From the NCBI GenBank assembly GCA_009885185.1, contig VFLF01000136.1, positions 1-7,349 of the forward strand: a stretch of 7,349 bases of DNA, written 5' to 3'. Source of the DNA: Nitrosomonadales bacterium (GTDB lineage: Bacteria; Pseudomonadota; Gammaproteobacteria; Burkholderiales; SG8-41). The translations under genes were made by a program, and so were the position numbers. Position 1 is the stretch's first letter. Each line of letters begins with the position of its first letter. This document shows positions 1-6,665 of the stretch, one piece after another. The notes beneath the pieces are model-generated. The model had not been told where the DNA came from. It did not search any database and saw only the letters and a list, made by a program, of their open reading frames with translations.

Positions 1-283
1 CGCGAAAAAAAGCGGCACGCACAACGATATTGACATGATTCTCGATATTCCCGTGCAACTGACGGTCGAACTGGGACGCACCAAGATCGCCATCAAGAAC
101 CTGTTGCAACTGGCGCAAGGTTCGGTGGTGGAGCTCAACGGTCTCGCCGGCGAGCCGATGGACGTGCTGGTCAACGGCTGCCTGATCGCGCAGGGGGAAG
201 TGGTGGTGGTCAACGATAAATTCGGCATCCGTCTCACCGACATCATCACGCCGTCCGAACGGCTGAAGAAACTCAAGCGATGA
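1..283 (+). CDS. fliN: Flagellar motor switch protein FliN (3' part, 5' end outside window)
   Basis: FliN is the C-ring (switch complex) protein at the cytoplasmic base of the flagellum; with FliG and FliM it controls rotation direction, and it also docks the export apparatus through FliH. The reading frame is open from the window edge through N-D-I-D-M-I-L-D-I-P-V-Q, which matches the conserved start of the FliN/SpoA surface-presentation domain, and runs to a TGA at 281-283. About 93 codons are present. The family is usually 100-140 residues, so only a variable N-terminal part is missing. Visible hallmarks are VELGRTKI, the L-A-Q-G-S-V-V-E-L segment, EPMDVLVNG and the ending VNDKFGIRLTDI. 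The ATG at 35 lies inside the conserved domain and is not the true start. The stop overlaps the fliO start by 4 bases (ATGA), so translational coupling is likely. Confidence 0.95.
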   Translation, partial: AKKSGTHNDIDMILDIPVQLTVELGRTKIAIKNLLQLAQGSVVELNGLAGEPMDVLVNGCLIAQGEVVVVNDKFGIRLTDIITPSERLKKLKR

Positions 284-753
284 CACGCCTTTTCGCCAGC
301 GCCGCCGTGATGATGGCCCATGCCGGCATGGCGCCGCTGGCGTCCGCTGCAACAACTGCCGCCACAACGGCCGCTGCAACTGCCACCACAACAGCCGCGC
401 CGGTCGGCCCGGTGGCCGGCCAGATGACCAGTCTCGTCATCAGCACGCTGGTGGTGGTCGCACTGATCGTCGCCGCCGCGTGGCTGCTCAAGCGTTTCGC
501 CCCGCGCCACTACACGCGTAACGACACGTTGCGTGTGGTGGCGGGTGCGGCCGTGGGACAGCGCGAGCGCGTGGTGGTGGTCGAAATAGGCGCCACCTGG
601 CTGGTGCTCGGCGTTGCACCGGGACAGGTCAATCTGCTGCACAACCTGCCGCGCTCCGAAGCGCCAGCGCCGGAAGGGGAAGCCGCGACGGGTGCGCACA
701 AGCCGCGAACGTTCGCTCACTGGCTTGCGGCCGTTTCACGAAAAATACAATGA
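280..753 (+). CDS. fliO: Flagellar biosynthesis protein FliO
   Basis: FliO is a small membrane protein that helps the FliP ring assemble at the start of export-gate construction. The 157-residue product has a plausible signal peptide (residues 1-23, ending A-S-A), an Ala/Thr-rich linker (24-41), one membrane segment (about 50-70) followed by the positive K-R-F-A-P-R-H, and a cytoplasmic domain with [13 protein letters not shown] (92-104) and W-L-V-L-G-V (107-112), the conserved FliO core. The C-terminal tail is low complexity and unconserved in this family. The start ATG overlaps the fliN stop, and its own stop overlaps the fliP start, each as ATGA. No strong Shine-Dalgarno sequence is visible, consistent with coupling to upstream translation. 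Identification rests on the core motif, topology and position. Confidence 0.93.
   Translation: MTRLFASAAVMMAHAGMAPLASAATTAATTAAATATTTAAPVGPVAGQMTSLVISTLVVVALIVAAAWLLKRFAPRHYTRNDTLRVVAGAAVGQRERVVVVEIGATWLVLGVAPGQVNLLHNLPRSEAPAPEGEAATGAHKPRTFAHWLAAVSRKIQ
346..396 (+). repeat. Imperfect tandem duplication in the FliO Ala/Thr linker
   Basis: Two adjacent units (346-372, 27 bases; 373-396, 24 bases) both begin GCTGCAAC and continue with a near-identical TGCC-x-CCACAAC-x-GCC tract. They differ by one in-frame AAC triplet and two substitutions. They encode the linker residues between the signal peptide and membrane segment of FliO. The simplest reading is slippage duplication in a part of the protein that tolerates length change. 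Confidence 0.7.
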
Positions 754-1508
754 AAACAAATACTTACATAAAATATGCCCTGACGCTCGCTTTGCTGCTG
801 GGCAGTGCCGCTGTGCCGGTGCTGGCGCAAACCGCGTCACTGCCGGTCGGCACCAGCACACCGGCGCCGGGCGGCGGACAAACTTACAGCCTGAGCCTGC
901 AAACGCTACTGTTGCTGACCTCACTGACATTCCTGCCGGCGGTGTTGCTGATGATGACCGGCTTCACCCGCATCATCATCGTGCTGTCGCTGCTGCGTCA
1001 GGCGCTGGGCACGCCGTCCTCGCCGCCGAATCAGGTATTGATTGGGCTGGCGCTGTTCCTCACCCTGTTCGTGATGTCACCGGTGCTGGACAAAATATAC
1101 ACCGAGGCCTACCAGCCGTTTTCCGAGGACAAGATGACGTTCACCGCCGCCATCGAGAAAGGCAGCGTGCCGCTGCGCACCTTCATGCTCAAGCAGACGC
1201 GCCAAGGCGATCTGACGCTGTTCACGCAACTTTCCGGGACGAAGGTGGAGGATCCCGCGCAAGTGCCGATGAAAGTGCTGATCCCGGCCTTTGTCACCAG
1301 CGAACTGAAAACCGCTTTCCAGATCGGCTTTATCATTTTCATTCCATTTCTGGTCATCGACATGGTGGTGGCCAGCGTGCTGATGTCGATGGGCATGATG
1401 ATGGTGTCGCCAGCAATGATATCCCTGCCCTTCAAGCTGATGATCTTCGTGCTGGTGGACGGCTGGGCCTTGCTGCTCGGGTCGCTGGCACAAAGCTTTG
1501 CCGTCTAA
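750..1508 (+). CDS. fliP: Flagellar export gate protein FliP
   Basis: FliP forms the pentameric ring of the FliP5-Q4-R1 export gate, through which unfolded rod, hook and filament subunits pass across the inner membrane. The 252-residue product has the usual cleavable signal peptide (M1-A26, ending V-L-A before Q27). The next landmarks are the first membrane block at about 52-70, [15 protein letters not shown] (74-88), [13 protein letters not shown] (93-105) and the periplasmic middle region (about 115-175). The C-terminal signature runs from [12 protein letters not shown] (179-190) through V-D-G-W-A-L-L. The Met-rich stretch M-S-M-G-M-M-M (212-218) corresponds to the known gate-sealing methionine loop. 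Length and motifs are typical. The start overlaps the fliO stop (ATGA), and fliQ follows after 21 bases. Confidence 0.98.
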   Translation: MKTNTYIKYALTLALLLGSAAVPVLAQTASLPVGTSTPAPGGGQTYSLSLQTLLLLTSLTFLPAVLLMMTGFTRIIIVLSLLRQALGTPSSPPNQVLIGLALFLTLFVMSPVLDKIYTEAYQPFSEDKMTFTAAIEKGSVPLRTFMLKQTRQGDLTLFTQLSGTKVEDPAQVPMKVLIPAFVTSELKTAFQIGFIIFIPFLVIDMVVASVLMSMGMMMVSPAMISLPFKLMIFVLVDGWALLLGSLAQSFAV

Positions 1509-1529
1509 CGAACCTGCCGAAAACCCATC

Positions 1530-1799
1530 ATGACACCTGAAAGCGTTATCTCCATCGGGCAACAGGCGCTGCTGACCCTGCTGCTGGTGTCCGCGCCGAT
1601 GCTGCTCGCCGCGCTCGCGGTTGGTCTGCTAGTGAGTATTTTTCAGGCCGCCACGCAAATCAATGAGATGACCCTCTCGTTTATTCCGAAGCTGATCGCG
1701 GTATTCGCCACCATGGTGATTGCCGGGCCGTGGATGACCGGCGTGCTGGTCGACTATATCCGCCGGCTGATCACCGGCATTCCCGGCATGATCGGCTAA
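1530..1799 (+). CDS. fliQ: Flagellar export gate protein FliQ
   Basis: FliQ is the small two-helix membrane subunit that wraps around the FliP-FliR core of the export gate. The 89-residue product begins M-T-P-E-S-V, as is typical for the family. It has hydrophobic helices at about 15-37 and 55-78, joined by the highly conserved F-Q-A-A-T-Q-I-N-E-M-T-L-S-F-I-P-K (38-54). A-G-P-W-M (65-69) is also conserved. Length matches the family norm. No clear Shine-Dalgarno sequence precedes the ATG (upstream is C- and A-rich), but the family N-terminus fixes this start. It belongs to the fli operon; the distance to fliR is unusually large because of the palindromic element that follows. Confidence 0.97.
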   Translation: MTPESVISIGQQALLTLLLVSAPMLLAALAVGLLVSIFQAATQINEMTLSFIPKLIAVFATMVIAGPWMTGVLVDYIRRLITGIPGMIG

Positions 1800-1857
1800 T
1801 GTGGTACTGCACTCCATGCGGTACTTATTGAATTCTGCGTTTTTAATGAAACCACTC

Positions 1858-1971
1858 CCCTTTCAAGGCCTAGGTATCTACGCATCTCCACCGCACGACT
1901 CCCTCGCCCCGTTCTTACGGGGAGAGGGGACGGTACATGGAAGATGCGCAGATACCTATGCCTCGAAAGGG
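1858..1971. repeat. Nested palindromic element in the fliQ-fliR spacer
   Basis: Arm 1858-1887 is complementary to 1942-1971 at 27 of 30 positions, with TAGGTATCT and CGCATCT preserved in both arms. The 54 bases between the arms contain a second hairpin: 1901-1912 (CCCTCGCCCCGT) pairs with 1917-1928 around a 4-base loop with one mismatch. The spacer (1800-1997) has no plausible gene. The structure resembles a non-coding dispersed repeat or a non-autonomous miniature element, but no target-site duplication is clear and only one copy is in view, so mobility is inference. In the mRNA it would fold into a long stem just upstream of fliR. Confidence 0.75.
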
Positions 1972-1997
1972 AGGGAATTTCGCTTTAGCGCCCCAAC

Positions 1998-2777
1998 ATG
2001 ATCACCCTCACCACCGCGCAACTCAACGGCTGGATTGCCATGATCATATGGCCTCTGTCGCGCATGCTCGCACTGATCGCCAGCGCGCCGATCACCGGCA
2101 ATCAGCAGTTTCCGCTATCCGCCAAGATCGGCCTCGCGGTCGTATTGACCGTGCTGGTAGCGCCGGTGTTGCCTGTGTCCGCGCCCATCGATCCGGCCAG
2201 CGGCGCGGGCGTGTTGCTGCTGATGCGCGAGGTGCTGATCGGGCTGGCGATGGGATTGGCCATGCGCGTGGTGTTTGCCGGCGTCGGCATGGCGGGCGAT
2301 CTCATTGGCCTGCAAATGGGACTGAGCTTCGCACAATTATATGATCCGGTAACCCAATCGCAGGCGCCGGTCACGGGGCAATTTCTCGGCCTCATCGCCA
2401 CGCTGGTGTTTCTTGCGCTGAACGGTCACTTGATGATGATCGCCACGCTGGTCGAGTCGTTCCAGCATGTGCAGACCAGTGGTGGTGGCACGCTGGCCGG
2501 CAACGCCTTTGTGCTGGCACAATGGGGGGGCACCATCATGCGCGCCGCGCTGTTATTGTCGCTGCCGCTGATCGCCGTATTGCTGGTGACCAACATCGCA
2601 CTCGGCGTGCTGTCCCGGGCTGCGGCACAACTGAACATTTTCGCCATCGGCTTCCCGATCTCGCTCGGCATGGGCTTTCTCGCCCTACTGGCGGGGTTGC
2701 CTTACATGATTCCGCCACTGGAAAAACTGTTCCACGAAGGGCTGCAAACCATGCTACGGGTCGCGTCATTACCCTAG
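1998..2777 (+). CDS. fliR: Flagellar export gate protein FliR
   Basis: FliR is the single-copy subunit that completes the FliP5-Q4-R1 export gate in the inner membrane. The 259-residue product is almost wholly hydrophobic with about six membrane segments. Family landmarks are W-P-L-S-R (18-22), G-N-Q-Q-F-P-L-S-A-K-I-G-L-A (34-47), L-M-R-E-V-L-I-G-L-A-M-G (75-86), Q-M-G-L-S-F-A-Q-L-Y-D-P (106-117), L-N-G-H-L (141-145), and L-G-V-L-S-R-A-A-A-Q-L-N-I-F-A-I-G-F-P (202-220). Length is normal. An in-frame TAG at 1986-1988 blocks any longer start. The only purine-rich run, GGGAGGG at 1969-1975, lies 22 bases before the ATG, too far for an ordinary Shine-Dalgarno site, so the inserted palindrome may have displaced the original leader. 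The TAG stop shares CTAG with the convergent lipoprotein gene. Confidence 0.97.
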   Translation: MITLTTAQLNGWIAMIIWPLSRMLALIASAPITGNQQFPLSAKIGLAVVLTVLVAPVLPVSAPIDPASGAGVLLLMREVLIGLAMGLAMRVVFAGVGMAGDLIGLQMGLSFAQLYDPVTQSQAPVTGQFLGLIATLVFLALNGHLMMIATLVESFQHVQTSGGGTLAGNAFVLAQWGGTIMRAALLLSLPLIAVLLVTNIALGVLSRAAAQLNIFAIGFPISLGMGFLALLAGLPYMIPPLEKLFHEGLQTMLRVASLP

Positions 2778-3214
2778 CGAATGATGTCGACGATGCCCTG
2801 CGCCACGCGCCGCGCCACCAGCACCTCGGAATCGATGCCCTCGGTGAATTCAACGATGCGGTACTGCCGCGAGCCCAGCTCACCGGCGATCTGCTCCGCG
2901 CGGCGGTAAAACGCCGGCATTGCCTCGCCGTCACCGCCGGTAGTGAATCGTTTTTTGCGCATCGCGATGCGAAAGCGATTCTCGCCCAGACGCGTTTGCT
3001 CGATGTGCCAGTTGGGCGCGAGCGGATCAATGATGACAAACAGCAATGCGCCGGCAGCCACACTTTCCAGCGGCACGGACAGCGAACGGCTGATATTCAC
3101 CGCCTGGCTGGGAATGATCGTGCTCTTCGCACTTTCGCCGGCAATGCTGGAACAACCGGCGACACACACCGCCAACGCGGCGCCGTATAGACGAGAGCAA
3201 CGTGAGTAGGTCAT
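2774..3214 (-). CDS. Putative outer-membrane lipoprotein, family not recognised
   Basis: The product (146 residues from the ATG at 3214) has a lipoprotein signal peptide: a basic N-terminus (R5, R8), a hydrophobic stretch G-A-A-L-A-V-C and the lipobox V-A-G-C with the acylated Cys at 21. Residues +1 and +2 are Ser, not Asp, which in the Lol system favours the outer membrane. The mature part is a small mixed alpha/beta-looking domain with L-F-V-I-I-D-P-L-A-P-N-W, then R-I-A-M-R-K-K-R-F-T-T-G-G-D-G-E-A, an amphipathic stretch and V-A-R-R-V-A-Q-G-I-V. I do not recognise a named family and assign no function. An upstream in-frame ATG at 3235 would add seven residues; I prefer 3214 because the signal peptide is then of normal length. 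Neither start has a clear Shine-Dalgarno site. A TATTAT at 3235-3240 could be a -10 box, without a convincing -35. It lies 146 bases or more downstream of flgL in the same direction, so read-through is also possible. Confidence 0.8.
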   Translation of the reverse strand: MTYSRCSRLYGAALAVCVAGCSSIAGESAKSTIIPSQAVNISRSLSVPLESVAAGALLFVIIDPLAPNWHIEQTRLGENRFRIAMRKKRFTTGGDGEAMPAFYRRAEQIAGELGSRQYRIVEFTEGIDSEVLVARRVAQGIVDIIR

Positions 3215-3298
3215 GGTGTTTATTGAGACTTTCATAATAGGTGACGTAACTACTCAGGTTTGCGAGAAAGCATTGGCGGATGCCCCTACGACTCAGTT

Positions 3299-3319
3299 CC
3301 TTCTCCCTGAAGGAGAAGG
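3299..3319. repeat. Perfect 8-bp hairpin between flgL and the lipoprotein gene
   Basis: CCTTCTCC (3299-3306) and GGAGAAGG (3312-3319) form a perfect stem around a 5-base loop. On the - strand it lies about 60 bases past the flgL stop, where a terminator would be expected, but the bases after the stem in that direction (AACTGAG) are not T-rich, so it is not a classical intrinsic terminator. The core resembles the inner hairpin of the fliQ-fliR element (CCCTC-GCCCC / GGGGAGAGGG), suggesting the same class of intergenic palindrome. The rest of 3236-3380 shows no gene. Confidence 0.6.
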
Positions 3320-3380
3320 AGTTTCTTTGAGGCGTCCCTTTTCATTGGAGCCTGAGCAGGTACGAAAAATCAATAATTCT

Positions 3381-4688
3381 TCAGATCAAATTAAACAGGC
3401 TCAACGACGTCGCCTTAAGAAACGATTTCTGCGCCGCATCCAGTTGTGTTTGCTGCCAGTTCAGATCACTGATGGCCTTGGCGTAGTCGAGATCCATCAA
3501 TTCCGACAGGCGACGATCGTATTGCAGCGATATATCCTCGCTGGCGCTCTGCTCGCTGTCGATTTCCTTCAGGCGCGCGCCCACCTCGGCGCGCACCCTG
3601 AACATGTTCTCCAGTGCGTTATCCAGGCCAGACATCGACGTATTGAGCGCATTCTGGTATTCAGCGGCCGATGCCGTGCCCGTGCCTAGGCCTTTCTTCA
3701 ACGTCGTCACAAAATCATACAGCGTGGCAAACATATCCCGATTGACGCTCGCCTTGACGCTAAACTGGTCGCCGTCAGCAGGTGCGCCGCTGATCGCCAC
3801 TGACGCGCCGAAATCGAACGCGACGGGGTTGGTATCGGGCGGCGCCTGTGTCTTCAACTCAATCGCCGCGCCCGGGGCGTACGGCCGCAGGTAAGGCCCC
3901 GCGGCCGGCGCGGCGCCCGTCAGCAACGACACGTTGTTGACGTTATCCACGATGTCGTAGGTGGTTTGCGCCGGCGATACCGCGCTATCGACGTAAAACT
4001 GGATGCTGAAATCGCGCGGATTCGTCGCCGCGTTCCAGTTGACCGGATTCGTCACCGCGCCCGGACTGATCACCCCGCCCCCCGCGTTGGCTGCATCCGG
4101 CGCGGCGGCAAACGTGCCGTTGCCATTCTTGATGGCACGCAGCACCGCGTCGCCAGAATCGCTGATGGCAATGGTGCGCGACGCGCCAATCTGTATCATG
4201 CGCACCCCGCCGTCGCCGCCGTAGGCGACATTGCCGGGACTGGTTTGGGTAAAGGGTTGTGTCGCGCCCTGATAACCTGAAAACAGGTATTGCCCGTTGC
4301 CATTGCCGTGGTTCGCGATGGCGAGCAATTCCTCATAGCGGCTTTGCACTTCGATGGCCAGCACGGCGCGATCGCCATCGGTCAGCGATGCGTTGCCGGC
4401 ATACACCGCCAGCGTGCGCACATCCTGCAACGCGGCGGTAATGTTGGCGAGCGCGCCCTCCTCCATTACCAGTTGCGCCTTGGCCACGTCGCCGTTGGCG
4501 TGATACTGACCGCTTAACGCGCGCGACTGCTTGATATCCAGTGCGGCAGCAGCCGCCACCGGATCGTCTGACGGCGCCAGCATGCGCTGGCCGCTGGAGA
4601 GCTGTTGTTGCGTGCGCAGCATCTCCTGCTGCCCGTTCTGCACACTGGATATTCCCATTCCATACAGCATGCTGGTGCTGACGCGCAT
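3381..4688 (-). CDS. flgL: Flagellar hook-filament junction protein FlgL (HAP3)
   Basis: FlgL is the second of the two junction proteins joining hook to filament; it is exported through the FliPQR gate and sits distal to FlgK. The 435-residue product has the flagellin-like N-terminal helix (R-V-S-T-S-M-L-Y, 2-9; Q-Q-Q-L-S-S-G-Q-R-M-L-A-P-S-D-D-P, 27-43), the conserved G-Q-Y-L-F-S-G (132-138), and a C-terminal helix (about 365-435) with R-V-R-A-E-V-G-A-R-L. It is clearly longer than the roughly 317-residue enterobacterial FlgL; the extra length lies in the Ala/Gly/Pro-rich middle (about 190-315), which includes a G-A-P-A-D-G-D-Q-F-S-V motif (301-311). The ATG is well fixed by family similarity and a strong Shine-Dalgarno site. 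Only 5 bases separate it from the flgK stop, so the two are surely co-transcribed. Confidence 0.96.
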   Translation of the reverse strand: MRVSTSMLYGMGISSVQNGQQEMLRTQQQLSSGQRMLAPSDDPVAAAAALDIKQSRALSGQYHANGDVAKAQLVMEEGALANITAALQDVRTLAVYAGNASLTDGDRAVLAIEVQSRYEELLAIANHGNGNGQYLFSGYQGATQPFTQTSPGNVAYGGDGGVRMIQIGASRTIAISDSGDAVLRAIKNGNGTFAAAPDAANAGGGVISPGAVTNPVNWNAATNPRDFSIQFYVDSAVSPAQTTYDIVDNVNNVSLLTGAAPAAGPYLRPYAPGAAIELKTQAPPDTNPVAFDFGASVAISGAPADGDQFSVKASVNRDMFATLYDFVTTLKKGLGTGTASAAEYQNALNTSMSGLDNALENMFRVRAEVGARLKEIDSEQSASEDISLQYDRRLSELMDLDYAKAISDLNWQQTQLDAAQKSFLKATSLSLFNLI

Positions 4689-4693
4689 GGCGG

Positions 4694-6595
4694 CTACCTC
4701 CCCAAGTCCAGCAGTGTCTGAAACAGCGTCGATGCCACCTGGATCATCTTGCCCGACGCCTGATAGGCCTGCTGATAACGCAGCAGGTTGGCGGCTTCTT
4801 CATCGAGATTCACACCCGACATCGACTGCTGGCGTTGCACTGCGTGATCCAGCACCGTGACCTGCGCCTGCGACAGGATATCCAGTTGTCGCGTCTTGTT
4901 GCCCACGGTAGCGACCATTTGGCTGTAGGCGCTCTGATATCCCGTGGTCGAATTGCCCAGCGTGTTTTGCGTTTGCAGTCCGGCCAGCAGCAGGGCATTG
5001 CGTCCATCGGCGACGCCGCCACTGTTGGGTGTGATCGCAAACGTGTCGCCCGCGGTCGGACTGCCGCGCAATTGCACGGTCCAGCCGTTGTAGCTGATAT
5101 TGGCGCCGGCGGTGTAGGTCACGCCCACGGGGTCACCGGTGCCGGTACCGGTGACGTTAAAGGTCGTCGCGCTGGTGAAAGTGATGGTGACCGGCTGCTG
5201 CAAGTTCACGTTGGGCGGCGGCGGTGTGTTGACCGTACCCGCACTGATCGTAGCGGAACCCGTATTGGCGCCACCGGTCGCCGTGCGCATGGGTGCGGCG
5301 GCGGCGATGCGTGCCGGATCGGTGATGCTCATGGCGAAATTTTCCGCGGCATTGCGCGTGGGCTGAATCAAAAAGCTGTCGCCCGCGTTCGCCGTGCCGG
5401 ATGCCAGGGACAAGGTGACGCCATCCACCGTCTGCGGCAACGTGGCATAGGTGGTTGTGGTGTTGTCAGACAAGCGCGTCAGCGTGTAGTTCGCGCCGGT
5501 GTACGTCAAACGATAGTCGCTGGTGTTGAGCGCGTTGGCGTCGGCGATCACCGCGCCGATCACGGCGCTGCCGCCATTGCTGCCATGGGCGTACACATCG
5601 GACGCGGGCGCTCTGAAAAATGCACCGCCCATCGCACCACCCACATCCTGCCCTAAGGCGTGCTGTGCATTGAACGTCTGCGCCAGTCCCGCCGCCACGC
5701 GCCCCAGCGCATTTTGGGCTGCATCGAGATCGGTGGCGCGAAACGCCAGCAAGGCGCCGATGCTGCCGCCGCGCAGACTGTCCTGCGTCAGCGGCACGAT
5801 GCCGCCGGGCGATACATAACCCACATCCATGCGCGTAGGCTCGGACAGCGAAGGCGTCATCGCCAGTTTCATGGCCTGCTGGCCGAGCACCAGCGTCTGG
5901 CCGTTGCCGATGAAAATATTCACCGAGCCGTCGGGTTGCATCAGCGCTGTCGCGCCCACGCGCTGATTCAGTTCGGCAATCAACAGGTCGCGCTGATCCA
6001 GAAGATCATTCGGCGGCTGCGTCGCATTGGTCTGTACCGACATGATGCGCCGGTTGATTTCCGCGATTTGTTGCGCGTAGGCGTTGATCTCGCCGACGGC
6101 GCTGCCGAGCTGCGCATCGATGCCGCTGCGAATTTCATCCAGACGCCCCGCCAGCAGATTGAAACGCGACGCCAGCGACTCGCCCGCCGAAAGCATGAGC
6201 TGCCGCGACGGCATGCTAGACGGGTCAGCGGCCACGCCCTGCAAGGCAGAAAAGAAATCCTGCAACGCCGGTGACAAACCCGCACTGCTGTCCGCCACGA
6301 TATTGTCGATTTGCGCCAATTGCGCGTGATAGGTGGCGTAATAACTCGCCTGCGACCGGGCTTCGACCAACTGGCCTTCCACGAAACCGCCGTACGCGCG
6401 CATCACCGTATCGACCTGCGTGCCCTGTCCCATGAAACCGCTGCCGGTCATCAGTGGTATCGCGGTGCTCTGCACGATGCTTTGGCGGTGATACCCGACG
6501 GTGCCGGCATTGGCAATGTTGTGCCCGGTCGTGACCAGACCCGCCTGCGCCGCCATCAGACCGCTGACGCCTATGCTGAATATGCTGTCACTCAT
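4694..6595 (-). CDS. flgK: Flagellar hook-associated protein FlgK (HAP1)
   Basis: FlgK is the first junction protein, added on the hook tip before FlgL. The 633-residue product carries the rod/hook N-terminal domain (G-L-M-A-A-Q-A-G-L, 12-20; H-N-I-A-N-A-G-T-V-G-Y-H-R-Q, 25-38), the N-D-L-L-D-Q-R-D-L-L segment (196-205) typical of FlgK, and the C-terminal domain S-G-V-N-L-D-E-E-A-A-N-L-L-R-Y-Q-Q-A-Y-Q-A-S (593-614). It is longer than enterobacterial FlgK (about 547). The excess is in the variable region, where two similar beta-rich segments (about 359-412 and 468-523) each end in A-G-D-[ST]-F-x-I-x-P and are joined by a Pro-rich linker (P-P-P-P at 458-461). The usual N-x-P-G-Y-S-R-Q reads G-T-V-G-Y-H-R-Q here. 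The ATG at 6595 has no recognisable Shine-Dalgarno site, but an in-frame stop shortly upstream and the family N-terminus support it. Confidence 0.97.
   Translation of the reverse strand: MSDSIFSIGVSGLMAAQAGLVTTGHNIANAGTVGYHRQSIVQSTAIPLMTGSGFMGQGTQVDTVMRAYGGFVEGQLVEARSQASYYATYHAQLAQIDNIVADSSAGLSPALQDFFSALQGVAADPSSMPSRQLMLSAGESLASRFNLLAGRLDEIRSGIDAQLGSAVGEINAYAQQIAEINRRIMSVQTNATQPPNDLLDQRDLLIAELNQRVGATALMQPDGSVNIFIGNGQTLVLGQQAMKLAMTPSLSEPTRMDVGYVSPGGIVPLTQDSLRGGSIGALLAFRATDLDAAQNALGRVAAGLAQTFNAQHALGQDVGGAMGGAFFRAPASDVYAHGSNGGSAVIGAVIADANALNTSDYRLTYTGANYTLTRLSDNTTTTYATLPQTVDGVTLSLASGTANAGDSFLIQPTRNAAENFAMSITDPARIAAAAPMRTATGGANTGSATISAGTVNTPPPPNVNLQQPVTITFTSATTFNVTGTGTGDPVGVTYTAGANISYNGWTVQLRGSPTAGDTFAITPNSGGVADGRNALLLAGLQTQNTLGNSTTGYQSAYSQMVATVGNKTRQLDILSQAQVTVLDHAVQRQQSMSGVNLDEEAANLLRYQQAYQASGKMIQVASTLFQTLLDLGR
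4697..4703 (-). promoter_or_regulatory. Strong ribosome binding site for flgL
   Basis: On the - strand GGGGAGG ends 8 bases before the flgL ATG and runs straight into the flgK stop (GGAGGTAG). It is the only textbook Shine-Dalgarno site I can see among the starts in this window and it decides the flgL start. Its overlap with the end of flgK fits tight co-expression of the two junction proteins. Confidence 0.75.
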
Positions 6596-6665
6596 GGGAT
6601 GCGTGCCGGGTAGTGGTTACAGGAAAAATATTCATCAGGTTTTCGTATAGGTAATAAACCACCAC

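Noticed and set aside
614..1540. A 308-codon + strand frame overlapping fliO and fliP
   Set aside because: It is out of frame with two clearly conserved genes and gives a His/Arg/Ala-rich product typical of shadow frames in high-GC DNA.
1801..2344. Frames starting in the fliQ-fliR spacer (66 and 135 codons)
   Set aside because: They translate the palindrome and then the wrong frame of fliR; no protein-like features.
3299..3330. Intrinsic terminator for flgL
   Set aside because: The stem is good, but no T-run follows on the - strand; kept only as a hairpin.
4835..6274. Long + strand frames (273 and 204 codons) opposite flgK
   Set aside because: The antisense strand of a strongly conserved gene yields Arg/Gly/His-rich sequence without recognisable domains.
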